14,029 nt of DNA from Pinguiococcus pyrenoidosus (Eukaryota > Sar > Pinguiophyceae > Pinguiochrysidales > Pinguiochrysidaceae), in contig JAAMXY010004583.1 in NCBI GenBank assembly GCA_019677205.1, positions 1 through 14,029 of the forward strand, given 5' to 3'. Shown piece by piece: positions 1-8,895 of this stretch. Each line of letters starts with the position of its first letter. The first letter of the stretch is position 1. The position numbers and the translations under genes are program-made. The notes below the pieces were generated by a model. That model had not been told where the DNA came from. It did not search any database and was given only the letters and a program-made list of their open reading frames with translations.

Positions 1-57
1 GCTTGGATGAAAAAATAACTAAAATTGCCAATTTGCAATAATAATAAACTAAAAGAA

Positions 58-106
58 AACTAAAAACTTTCCTTCCTGATATAATTTCTAAGGAAAGTTT
101 TTAGTT
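58..106 (-). terminator. Stem-loop 3' of ccs1
   Basis: Bases 58-74 pair perfectly with 90-106 (17 bp, 15-base loop). The hairpin lies 17 bases beyond the ccs1 stop codon. It probably ends or stabilises the ccs1 transcript, and being symmetrical it could also act on a gene entering from the left. Bases 1-57 are AT-rich and hold nothing recognisable. Confidence 0.6.
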
Positions 107-123
107 ATTAAAAAGAATATAAA

Positions 124-1428
124 CTAAGAAGATGATAATCTTTTAAAGATTTTAAAGATTTCTAAATCAAATGATAGTTGTTGTCTATTTGTTTTTCCTA
201 CTATATTAAAAACTTTAGTTTTATTATTGATTGTTAACCAAATTTCTGGAAAATACTGGCTGCTTAAGACTACGCTAATCATTAAAAATAAAAACCCAGA
301 ATATAATACGGGTATACCTTTATCAATTTTTATTTGTAATCCTGTTCGTGGAATAATATCAACTATTTTAAAATCTTGGTATTGATCAAATAATTCAAGT
401 TGTTTTAAAAATTTACCATTATTATCATATAAAGAACTATATCCATTTAAACTATTTATTACTAGAAAAAACTTATCTTCATTTAATTGAAATGAACTTA
501 CCCAAGCCTTTTTTTGATCAGCAACTTTAACTAGAGGTATTTGTTTAAAACTTCCATCCTTCAATTTTAAGCGAATTGCTATTAAATCCCAATCAGTTTG
601 ATAAACAACTAAGTCTTTAAACATTAATGGATTATTAACTGAAATAATTTTTTCAAACTCTTCTTTTCCTGATTGATTTAAAACTGAAATATCCGAAAAA
701 TATTGACGAATATTTTCTTCCTCATCATAATTAATCCAGAAATCATTAATTCTTAAAGAGTAACTTGGAAAATTACTAAATAAATTCCTTCTAATGGTAT
801 TTTGAACAATAAAAGTTTCACTTTTAGGTATTAATTCTTGGGCTGAAAAACTAGTCAAAGAGGCTATGCATGTTCCAACTAAAATTAATATTAAACTAAA
901 GTGAACAATTAATGGAGCAAATTTGCCTAATAGCCCTTTGTAACTATAAAAAGCCCCTTGTTTTTGAAATGTTAAATAATTTTCATCATATAAAAATGAA
1001 TTGATTGAAAAAGATTTTAAAGAATTAAAAGTTTTATAAATTTGTAGATTTTTGGGTGTGTTATTTTTATAGAAAAATTTATTGCCCCTAGAAAATAAAA
1101 ATAAGGGAAGTTGGCGCAAAAAACTACAACTTATTAAACTAAGACCAAATAATATAATTAATAAATAAAACCAATAAGTTGTAAAAATATGATCTAAACT
1201 TAAATTAAAAATAATATTATAAACTTTCAAATTAAATATAGGAAAGTTAAAGTCATAATTTTCAATATAATATTGTCTAGATTGTTCTTGTTCTAAAATT
1301 GATCCACAAATTCCATAGAAAATTATTAGGAAAAAAAGACTAATTGCAAATTTCAAATTTATTAAAATTTTTAATATTTTCTTTTGTAAAAAATTATAAT
1401 TAATTTGAAAGGCGGTTAAATTTTTCAT
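124..1428 (-). CDS. ccs1: Cytochrome c biogenesis protein Ccs1 (CcsB/ResB family)
   Basis: Ccs1 works with CcsA in System II cytochrome c maturation, carrying haem across the thylakoid membrane and keeping apocytochrome cysteines reduced for ligation (family knowledge). The 434-residue protein has the ResB layout: a short N-terminal stromal part, TM1 at about 24-43 followed by a conserved-looking G-S-I-L-E-Q motif, TM2 at about 84-103, TM3 at about 170-190, a large hydrophilic (lumenal) domain at about 195-370, and TM4 at about 374-392. His176 in TM3 sits in the G-K-x-A-P-x-x-V-H context typical of the family. The stretch between TM3 and TM4 is diverged and rich in Asn, Lys and Ile, as expected for AT-rich plastid DNA. 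The chosen start places TM1 where the family has it. It is the last gene of the minus-strand block and follows ycf46 by 46 bases. Its partner ccsA is about 11 kb to the right. Confidence 0.92.
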   Translation of the reverse strand: MKNLTAFQINYNFLQKKILKILINLKFAISLFFLIIFYGICGSILEQEQSRQYYIENYDFNFPIFNLKVYNIIFNLSLDHIFTTYWFYLLIILFGLSLISCSFLRQLPLFLFSRGNKFFYKNNTPKNLQIYKTFNSLKSFSINSFLYDENYLTFQKQGAFYSYKGLLGKFAPLIVHFSLILILVGTCIASLTSFSAQELIPKSETFIVQNTIRRNLFSNFPSYSLRINDFWINYDEEENIRQYFSDISVLNQSGKEEFEKIISVNNPLMFKDLVVYQTDWDLIAIRLKLKDGSFKQIPLVKVADQKKAWVSSFQLNEDKFFLVINSLNGYSSLYDNNGKFLKQLELFDQYQDFKIVDIIPRTGLQIKIDKGIPVLYSGFLFLMISVVLSSQYFPEIWLTINNKTKVFNIVGKTNRQQLSFDLEIFKIFKRLSSS

Positions 1429-1474
1429 AAATTTTAAGTCTATTAATTGTTAAGTTAAAGATAAAGTAAATACT

Positions 1475-2890
1475 TTACGGGGATAAATCAAAATTTTTAA
1501 TTTCTTCAAATAAATCTGAATTTGTAAATTCCCGATTTTCTGAAAAAGCTGTATACATAGAGTTTATAATAACTTGATTTATATCAGCTCCTGTAAAAAA
1601 ATTTGTAATATCGGCAAGTTCAGAAATTTTAAAATTCTTCCACGTTTCAGGCCTTTTTTTTGCCAAAAGAACTCTAAAAATCTGCTCACGCTCTACTTTA
1701 GTTGGAAGATCAATCAAAAAAGTTCTATCAAAACGACCCTTTCTAAACATTTCTTTAGGAAAATTTTGAACATTATTTGCAGTTGCTATAATGAAAACGC
1801 TTGATTGCTTCTCCGCTAACCAAGTAAGAAAAGTGCTTAAAACACGATTTGAAGTACCACTATCACTACTAGCTAATGTTTTAGCAAAAGCTTTATCAAT
1901 TTCATCAATCCAAATGATACATGGAGCTAAAGCTTCAGATATTCGAATCATTTCTCGAATCCTGGATTCTGATTGACCTATAATACCCCCAAATAATTTA
2001 CCGACATCCAATTGTAAAAGTGGTAAATTAAATTCCCCGCTAATAGCTTTTGCTGCTAAAGATTTTCCTGTTCCAGGAGCCCCTACTAATAAAATACCCC
2101 TTAAATTTGGCAGTCCATATTTTCTAGCCTGCTCCGAGAAAGCGTTTTCTCGTACCTTTAACCAGAGTTTAAGTTCCATTAATCCACCAACGTCCCTTAT
2201 AGAAGTATCATTTTGCCAATATTGAAGTAGGTTATTTTGATTTAACAAATTTATTTTTTCAGCATAAATTAATTGAATAACTTCTTTAGTTAAAGCTTTC
2301 TCGTTTATCAAAATTTTTGATAAAATTAGTCGAATGGATTCTAAACTTAACCCTAAACATCCAGATATAAGATTTTCTTCTGTTTTATCATCTAGAGTAA
2401 TACCTAAAGATTTAAAAACTTTAGTTAATTCTAATTTTACTTCAGATCTTGTTGGTAATGGAAAGTTAATACGAATTCCAAAATCTAAAATTTCCTCAAT
2501 TTCTAAAAATTCGGGTATTAAAAAAATAATGGTTTTGGTTTGCCCCTTAATTTTTCTTAAAACTAATTTAAGTTTTCTAATAATAGATAAATCGGACCAA
2601 AAATTCTGAAAATCTTTTAAAAGAATAACCGTAGATATTTGAGTATCCAAATTTTCAACATAATCTAATGCTTGAAATGGATTTTTATCCGCAATTTTAT
2701 TACTTTGTGGAACGTGGGTATAGCCACTAACGAAATCCCAACAATAAAAAGTACGATTTGTTGCTTGTTTTATAAAATTTCTTAATGTATATTCTGCTCG
2801 AAATTCTTCTTTAGTTTCCAAAAAAATTAAGTTTTGTCGAGATTTTAATAATAAGCTTAATTGCTTAATAAAATTATTTGAAACAGCCAT
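1475..2890 (-). CDS. ycf46: Ycf46, AAA+ ATPase of unknown function
   Basis: This is a 471-residue member of the Ycf46 family found in cyanobacteria and red-lineage plastids. An N-terminal domain of about 200 residues has no known activity. A typical AAA+ module follows: Walker A G-A-P-G-T-G-K-S at about 270-277, Walker B I-I-W-I-D-E-I-D at about 325-332, a sensor-1 stretch A-T-A-N-N, and an F-R-K-G-R-F-D-R arginine-finger region, so ATP hydrolysis is very likely. The AAA core resembles FtsH and proteasomal ATPases. There is no zinc-protease HEXXH motif and no membrane segment, so it is not FtsH. The family's substrate is not established to my knowledge. It starts 19 bases after the thiG stop and is probably co-transcribed with it. 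The start is supported by the family-like N-terminus, a short lead into amphipathic helices, with the first residues M-A-V. Confidence 0.93.
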   Translation of the reverse strand: MAVSNNFIKQLSLLLKSRQNLIFLETKEEFRAEYTLRNFIKQATNRTFYCWDFVSGYTHVPQSNKIADKNPFQALDYVENLDTQISTVILLKDFQNFWSDLSIIRKLKLVLRKIKGQTKTIIFLIPEFLEIEEILDFGIRINFPLPTRSEVKLELTKVFKSLGITLDDKTEENLISGCLGLSLESIRLILSKILINEKALTKEVIQLIYAEKINLLNQNNLLQYWQNDTSIRDVGGLMELKLWLKVRENAFSEQARKYGLPNLRGILLVGAPGTGKSLAAKAISGEFNLPLLQLDVGKLFGGIIGQSESRIREMIRISEALAPCIIWIDEIDKAFAKTLASSDSGTSNRVLSTFLTWLAEKQSSVFIIATANNVQNFPKEMFRKGRFDRTFLIDLPTKVEREQIFRVLLAKKRPETWKNFKISELADITNFFTGADINQVIINSMYTAFSENREFTNSDLFEEIKNFDLSP

Positions 2891-2909
2891 AATAATTATT
2901 CTTTATTAT

Positions 2910-3701
2910 TTACAGAATTATATCTAAAATTGGAGAGCTGGCTGAAGCTTTTTCTTTTATAGAAATGCGACCTGCAGAAAAAGCTTCATAACCAGCTTCT
3001 ACAGCTTTTGCCATACTTTGAGCCATTTTAACGGGGTTCTTAGCTTTTGCAATGGCTGTATTTAATAAAATGCTTGATGCTCCTAGTTCCATAGCTTTGC
3101 ATGCATCACTAGAAGTTCCAATACCAGCATCTATAACAACTGGGATTTTACTATTTTCTATAATAATTTTTAAACTATTTTCATTTTGTATACCTTGTCC
3201 AGATCCAATGGGAGATGCAAGAGGCATTACTGTTACACAACCTATCTCTTCCAAATGTTTTGCTAAAATCGGATCTGCATTTATATATGGCAATACATCA
3301 AATCCTTCTTTTATTAAAAATTGTGCGGCCTTAAAAGTTCCGATAGGATCGGGTAATAAATATTTTTCATCTGAAATAACTTCTAGTTTAATGAATTTAT
3401 TATCTTCCTGACCTAAATTTTGACACAATTCTCGACCTAAAAAAGCTATTCTTATAGCTTCTTCGGCTGTTTGACAACCTGCTGTATTTGGTAATAAAGT
3501 AAGTTTTGTCCAATCAAGATTTCTTAACAAACTTGATTCTTGAGATATTGTTTTAGCAGAGCCTTTAAGACGACGAATAGCAACTGTTACGATTTCTGCT
3601 TTACTTGCATTGATTGCTTCAATACCTATATTAACATTCTTAAATTTTCCTGTTCCAACCATTAATCTAGATTGAAAAATCTTATTACTTATTTTTAACA
3701 T
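2910..3701 (-). CDS. thiG: Thiazole synthase ThiG
   Basis: ThiG builds the thiazole phosphate of thiamine from deoxyxylulose phosphate, dehydroglycine and sulfur carried on the ThiS thiocarboxylate. The 263-residue protein matches the family in length and along its whole (beta/alpha)8 barrel. It opens with a [10 protein letters not shown] stretch, and has the N-T-A-G-C motif at about 72-76. The K-L-E-V-I segment contains the probable Schiff-base lysine (Lys105). The [13 protein letters not shown] loop and the V-I-D-A-G-I-G phosphate-binding region near the C-terminus are also present. ThiS, its sulfur donor, is not in this window and would have to be encoded elsewhere in the plastid or nucleus. 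It lies 14 bases beyond the tRNA-Asn gene and just upstream of ycf46 on the same strand. Confidence 0.96.
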   Translation of the reverse strand: MLKISNKIFQSRLMVGTGKFKNVNIGIEAINASKAEIVTVAIRRLKGSAKTISQESSLLRNLDWTKLTLLPNTAGCQTAEEAIRIAFLGRELCQNLGQEDNKFIKLEVISDEKYLLPDPIGTFKAAQFLIKEGFDVLPYINADPILAKHLEEIGCVTVMPLASPIGSGQGIQNENSLKIIIENSKIPVVIDAGIGTSSDACKAMELGASSILLNTAIAKAKNPVKMAQSMAKAVEAGYEAFSAGRISIKEKASASSPILDIIL

Positions 3702-3715
3702 AATTTCTCCTAATC

Positions 3716-3786
3716 TCCCCAGGTTGGACTTGAACCAACGACCAATCGGTTAACAGCCGATTGCTCTACCACTGAGCTACTGAGGA
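3716..3786 (-). tRNA. trnN: tRNA-Asn (GUU)
   Basis: Read on the minus strand, 71 bases fold as a full cloverleaf. The acceptor stem TCCTCAG/CTGGGGA has one T-G pair. The D-arm is GCTC/GAGC, the anticodon stem ATCGG/CCGAT has loop CTGTTAA with anticodon GTT at 3752-3754, and the T-arm GTTGG/CCAAC has a TTCAAGT loop. There is no encoded CCA and no intron. It sits between rps6 and thiG, and its processing would cut the polycistronic transcript there. Confidence 0.98.
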
Positions 3787-3813
3787 TTCCACTTCTAATA
3801 TAATATATTATTA

Positions 3814-4128
3814 TTAATATTTTATAATTTGATAGCGAACTATAGTTTCTGTTTGACGAATAGTCTCTTGAAAACGATTAATTGTGGCTGGATTTGTAGA
3901 AATTTTCATTAATATAAATATTCCACGAGAATCTTTTTTAATAGGATATGCCAAAGATTTTTTACCTAAGTAAATAGCTTTATTACATTCCCCATTCCAA
4001 AATTTTAGATTCCTAATAAATGTTTTCACGGTTTGTTGAATCTCATCTTTACTTAAGTTGGATTCAAAAATTAAAGTTACATCGTAGTTAGTTAATAATT
4101 TTGATGGTAAAGTTGTCATTAATCCCAA
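3814..4128 (-). CDS. rps6: 30S ribosomal protein S6 (bS6)
   Basis: S6 sits on the platform of the small ribosomal subunit, next to S18 in bacteria. The 104-residue product has the S6 ferredoxin-like pattern: N-Y-D-V-T-L-I-F strand 1, a helix with E-I-Q-Q-T-V, the Y-L-G-K-K-S-L-A-Y-P-I-K-K-D-S-R-G segment that is the most diagnostic part, and a final strand ending in V-R-Y-Q-I-I-K-Y. The length is normal. The N-terminus is about ten residues longer than the core requires, and Met4 is an alternative start, so the exact start is uncertain. It stands between ycf60 (76 bases upstream) and trnN (27 bases downstream) in the minus-strand block. Confidence 0.93.
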   Translation of the reverse strand: MGLMTTLPSKLLTNYDVTLIFESNLSKDEIQQTVKTFIRNLKFWNGECNKAIYLGKKSLAYPIKKDSRGIFILMKISTNPATINRFQETIRQTETIVRYQIIKY

Positions 4129-4204
4129 TTATATTAATATATAAGTTTATATAAAAATTATACGGGATTAATAACACTTAAATCAAGAGTTTATTTTACA
4201 AGAT

Positions 4205-4708
4205 TTAAGAATCTTTGCGCTCATCACCAATGTGAGTGAGAACTGCATCTGTTACAATTGGAATTTCCATATATTTATATCTAACTACACTAATCATACA
4301 ATCTACAGCTAAAAATAAGATCATTAGAAGGAAAATTATTCCACAGCTTAATGTTAATCTAGATTCAAGCTTAATATAAGTTAAACGAATAAAAATATCA
4401 TAAAACAATTGTTCCCCAGTAAACAAAACTAAATAATGCATTACATGATATCTAGTAAAGTATGGATAAGGTGCTCTTTGATATCTTATTACACCAGCAT
4501 ATAAAAAAGTAAATATAACATGGGGTGCGTATTGATAACTAGAATAAATCTTATACACAACTCTCAAAATAGCATACATTTCATTTGACACTTCAAAATT
4601 TACAATTAAAGCTGGTAAGAATCTCAGAAACATATCTACGCTTCCATATAAATAAATTATAATTAAAAAAAGTCTGGCCAATAATGAAACTTTATCCGAT
4701 TTCTTCAT
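4205..4708 (-). CDS. ycf60: Ycf60, probable Tic20-like import component
   Basis: This 167-residue hydrophobic protein has about four predicted membrane segments, at roughly 9-33, 55-76, 85-110 and 118-142. The order of features resembles Tic20/Ycf60: an N-terminal R-F-L-P-A-L motif at the end of the first segment, a proline before the second (Y-A-P-H-V-I-F), then R-Y-x-R-A-P-Y-P-Y-F-T-R-Y-H-V-M-H, which corresponds to the family's F-x-R-F-N-x-x-Q region. Tic20 proteins form part of the inner-envelope protein translocon. The assignment rests on topology, these motifs and a gene neighbourhood typical of red-lineage plastids. Similarity is low, so another small membrane protein cannot be fully excluded. 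It is the first gene of the minus-strand block, divergent from secA across a 174-base spacer. A purine-rich stretch just before its ATG could act as a weak ribosome binding site. Confidence 0.75.
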   Translation of the reverse strand: MKKSDKVSLLARLFLIIIYLYGSVDMFLRFLPALIVNFEVSNEMYAILRVVYKIYSSYQYAPHVIFTFLYAGVIRYQRAPYPYFTRYHVMHYLVLFTGEQLFYDIFIRLTYIKLESRLTLSCGIIFLLMILFLAVDCMISVVRYKYMEIPIVTDAVLTHIGDERKDS

Positions 4709-4807
4709 TTCTTTCTTTTTTGAGTTTTTATTAATTTAATAGCAATAGAAAACTAAATTACCTTTATTATTACATAAAATTAATTAAAGTTCTAGGATTT
4801 AATTCTT

Positions 4808-4835
4808 TTTACTAGTTTATCTAAATATGTATAAT
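4808..4835 (+). promoter_or_regulatory. Candidate sigma70-type promoter for secA
   Basis: TTTACT at 4808-4813 and a perfect TATAAT at 4830-4835 are separated by 16 bases. The -10 box ends 47 bases before the secA ATG, inside the ycf60/secA divergent spacer. TG directly precedes the -10 box. In DNA this AT-rich, chance matches are common, so this is a suggestion only. Confidence 0.4.
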
Positions 4836-4882
4836 TAATTACAGTAAATCCTATTTTATAAAATAAATTTAAAGAAATTATA

Positions 4883-7642
4883 ATGAGTTTAGAATCTTCA
4901 TTTATTACCGATATTAATGAAAGGGAAATTTTCTTTCAACAAAAATCAGATATAGCTTTAAAAGAATACGCTAATTCTTTAAAAAATCGCTACCTAAATA
5001 CTGACCCTGATTTGGATAATTTGCTTATAGAATCATTCTCTTTAGTTCGCGAAGTTTCAAAAAGGGTTTTAGGTTTAAGACCATTTGATACCCAGCTTTT
5101 AGGTGGTATTTATCTTCATCAAGGAAAAATAGCTGAAATGAAAACCGGTGAAGGAAAGACATTAGTAGCTAGTTTACCTGCTTTTCTTAATGCATTATCA
5201 GGAAAAGGGGTTCATATTGTAACTGTTAATAATTACTTAGCTAAAAGAGATCAAGAGTTTATAGGAAGAATTTTTAGATTTTTAAATTTAAGAGTTGGAT
5301 TAATTCAAGAAAATATGAATCTAGAAGAAAAACAAGCAAATTATGCAGCTGATATAACCTATGTAACAAATAGTGAATTAGCTTTTGATTATCTTAGAGA
5401 TTGCACTGCTGAAAATATTTCTCAGGTAGTACAAAGACCTTTCAATTTTTGCATAATAGATGAAGTTGATTCTATTTTAATAGATGAAGCAAGAACACCA
5501 TTAATTTTATCATCTAGTATGGATAGAAATACTTTTGCAAGAGAAAAATTTTTTGTGGCAGATTCAATTATAAGATGCTTAGAAAGTGATGATTATGAAA
5601 TAGAAGAAAAGACAAAAAATGTTTTTTTAACTCCTAAAGGTCGTATTAAAGTTGAGGATCTGTTAGAAATTGAAAATTTATATGATTTAACAAATCCATG
5701 GATAAATTTTATTAATAATGGTTTAAGAGCACACTTTTCTTATAAAAGAAACAATGACTACATTGTTAATCAAGATAAAATTCTTATTGTTGATGAATTT
5801 ACAGGCAGAGTTTTGGCAGACCGAAGATGGAGTGATGGTTTACATCAAGCAGTCGAGGTTAAAGAAAATGTATCTTTAAGTCCAGATAGTGAAACTTTTG
5901 CTTCAATAACTTATCAAAATTTTTTCAGATTATATCCTAAATTATCCGGTATGACTGGTACAGCTAAAACCGAAGAAGCCGAATTACAAAGTATTTATAA
6001 TTTACCAGTAATACAAGTTCCAACTTATAAAAAAATGATAAGGAAAGACTTACCCGATTTAGTTTATCTAGATGAATATGCTAAGTGGAAAGCTATATGC
6101 AATAAATGTATAAATTTATATAATAATGAAATACCAGTTTTAGTTGGGACAAGCACATTATCTAAATCTGAATTGCTATCGCAACTTTTGTTAGAAAAAG
6201 GTGTTCCGCATCAATTACTAAATGCTCGACCAGAAAATGTAAAAAAAGAATCTGAAATTGTAGCTCAGGCAGGAAAAAAATGCTCTCTTACACTTGCAAC
6301 TAATATGGCTGGAAGAGGAACTGATATACTATTGGGCGGTAATCACAAATATTTAACTGAAAGTTCTTTAGATCTGTATTTTTCTAAATTACAAAATTCT
6401 AGAAAAATTTTAACTCTTTCTTCATCATATACTAAAGAAAATAATGAAATAATATTAAAAAAACAATCCTTATCTCCATCTTTTTTAAAGAAGATGGTAA
6501 ATATTTTTGAAATTTTAAATAATAAGAAGCACTTGCAATTTAGCTTCTCATTTAATAAAAATTATTATAGATTTCTTTGGGAAAGTCAAAAATTAGATTT
6601 TAAGAACAATAATAACACATTACTATTAATTTATCCTAATTTATTTTTCAAATTAATTAAGCGAGATTTAAATTTTTCTAAATTCAATATAGATGCATCA
6701 AATATATATTTTTATATTTATTTAATTTATAGTTTGAAAGAATCTTACTATAAAAAGCATGTAGCAAAAGAACAAAGTGATATTAAAAATTTAGGTGGAT
6801 TATTTGTTATTGGTACAGATCGCCAAGATTCTAGACGAATTGATAATCAATTAAGAGGTCGATCTGGGCGTCAAGGGGATGAAGGAGTTTCACAATTCTT
6901 CTTATCTTTAGATGATAGGTTATTAAAACTATTTGCGGATGATAATATAAAAAATGTAATTAGAAATCTTACCCTAGATCCAGAAGAACCTATTGAATCA
7001 AACTTAGTAACTCGTGCTTTGGAAAAAGCCCAAGAAAGAGTCGAATCTTTAAACTTTAGTACCCGAAAACAATTATTTGAATATGATGAAGTATTAGAAG
7101 GGCAACGAGCAAAACTATTTTTAGAACGAAGAAAAATTCTTCAAACAAAAAATCCAAGAAAATGGATTTTACAATGCTGTGAATTAGTAATTGATGATCT
7201 GATTTTAGAGTTAAAACAGAACAATAATAAAAACTTTTCTTTACAGTCAGAATCAAAACTATTTTTATTACAATTTGTATTAAGGAATAACCGTATAAAT
7301 AAAGAAAAAATTCTGAATTTATCAATCCAAGATTTACGCAAGTTACTATACAAGAATTTATGGAATTTATATTTAATGAGAGAAGAAGAATATATTACAT
7401 TGACAGGTGTGACAAGTTTCTCGGAGCTTGAAAGACTAATAGTTGTAAAAAGTATAGATGAATGTTGGAAAAACCATCTTCAAAAAATGAATTCATTAAA
7501 AGAATCTGTGGGATGGAGGGTGTTTGCCCAGAAAAAACCAATTCGTGAATATAAGATTGGTGCTTATTATTTATTTAAGGAAATGCTTGTGGATATATCA
7601 CATCAAACCTTTTTAAATATGTTCTTATATGATTATTTTTAA
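4883..7642 (+). CDS. secA: Preprotein translocase ATPase SecA
   Basis: SecA is the motor that pushes unfolded precursors through the thylakoid SecY-SecE channel using ATP. The 919-residue protein is full length. NBD1 contains Walker A M-K-T-G-E-G-K-T at 86-93 and the DEVD Walker B at 193-196, followed by I-L-I-D-E-A-R-T-P-L-I. The preprotein-binding domain spans about 210-350, with V-D-E-F-T-G-R-V near 303-310. NBD2 contains A-G-R-G-T-D-I-L-L-G-G at 476-486 and the arginine-rich R-R-I-D-N-Q-L-R-G-R-S-G-R-Q-G-D segment at 651-666. The helical scaffold and helical-wing regions follow to the C-terminus. Between those two NBD2 motifs lies an insert of about 145 residues, low in complexity, like the variable insert of cyanobacterial and plastid SecA. 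The C-terminal zinc-binding tail of E. coli SecA is missing, as is usual in plastids. AAAGAAAT-like purines precede the ATG. Confidence 0.97.
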   Translation: MSLESSFITDINEREIFFQQKSDIALKEYANSLKNRYLNTDPDLDNLLIESFSLVREVSKRVLGLRPFDTQLLGGIYLHQGKIAEMKTGEGKTLVASLPAFLNALSGKGVHIVTVNNYLAKRDQEFIGRIFRFLNLRVGLIQENMNLEEKQANYAADITYVTNSELAFDYLRDCTAENISQVVQRPFNFCIIDEVDSILIDEARTPLILSSSMDRNTFAREKFFVADSIIRCLESDDYEIEEKTKNVFLTPKGRIKVEDLLEIENLYDLTNPWINFINNGLRAHFSYKRNNDYIVNQDKILIVDEFTGRVLADRRWSDGLHQAVEVKENVSLSPDSETFASITYQNFFRLYPKLSGMTGTAKTEEAELQSIYNLPVIQVPTYKKMIRKDLPDLVYLDEYAKWKAICNKCINLYNNEIPVLVGTSTLSKSELLSQLLLEKGVPHQLLNARPENVKKESEIVAQAGKKCSLTLATNMAGRGTDILLGGNHKYLTESSLDLYFSKLQNSRKILTLSSSYTKENNEIILKKQSLSPSFLKKMVNIFEILNNKKHLQFSFSFNKNYYRFLWESQKLDFKNNNNTLLLIYPNLFFKLIKRDLNFSKFNIDASNIYFYIYLIYSLKESYYKKHVAKEQSDIKNLGGLFVIGTDRQDSRRIDNQLRGRSGRQGDEGVSQFFLSLDDRLLKLFADDNIKNVIRNLTLDPEEPIESNLVTRALEKAQERVESLNFSTRKQLFEYDEVLEGQRAKLFLERRKILQTKNPRKWILQCCELVIDDLILELKQNNNKNFSLQSESKLFLLQFVLRNNRINKEKILNLSIQDLRKLLYKNLWNLYLMREEEYITLTGVTSFSELERLIVVKSIDECWKNHLQKMNSLKESVGWRVFAQKKPIREYKIGAYYLFKEMLVDISHQTFLNMFLYDYF

Positions 7643-7662
7643 TTTTTTTTTTCAAAATCATG

Positions 7663-7691
7663 TTAATAAATATTAATGTGTCTAGTATATA
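7663..7691 (+). promoter_or_regulatory. Weak candidate promoter for psbA
   Basis: TTAATA at 7663-7668 and TATATA at 7686-7691 are spaced by 17 bases in the 106-base gap between secA and psbA. The strong expression of psbA in plastids makes its own promoter here likely, but the -35 box is poor and no other candidate stands out. Confidence 0.25.
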
Positions 7692-7696
7692 AATAA

Positions 7697-7709
7697 CAGG
7701 TTATACCTG
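7697..7709 (+). promoter_or_regulatory. Short inverted repeat in the psbA leader
   Basis: CAGGTTATACCTG forms a 5-bp stem (CAGGT/ACCTG) with a TAT loop, 39 bases before the psbA ATG. It is the only G+C-bearing island in an otherwise A/T-only leader. psbA leaders in other plastids bind translation regulators, and this small hairpin is a plausible site for that, but this is inference. Confidence 0.35.
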
Positions 7710-7718
7710 GAAAAATAA

Positions 7719-8831
<1,113 letters not shown>

Positions 8832-8849
8832 TTCTAATAAAACATACTT

Positions 8850-8895
8850 TATAAATAAAAAAGAATAAGATTTATCTTATTCTTTTTTATTTATA
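8850..8895 (+). terminator. psbA 3' stem-loop
   Basis: Bases 8850-8870 pair perfectly with 8875-8895 (21 bp, TTTA loop), starting 18 bases after the psbA stop. In plastids such 3' inverted repeats mainly fix the transcript end and protect it from exonucleases. The right arm contains a T6 run. Confidence 0.8.

Noticed and set aside
1574-2609. Plus-strand open frames opposite ycf46
   Set aside because: Shadows of a well-supported AAA+ gene, with no start signals or recognisable domains. The same applies to those opposite thiG, secA, chlL and chlN.
6350-6780. Frameshift, intron or intein inside secA at the low-complexity segment
   Set aside because: The frame is continuous, there are no splice-like or intein motifs, and an insert at this place is normal in cyanobacterial and plastid SecA.
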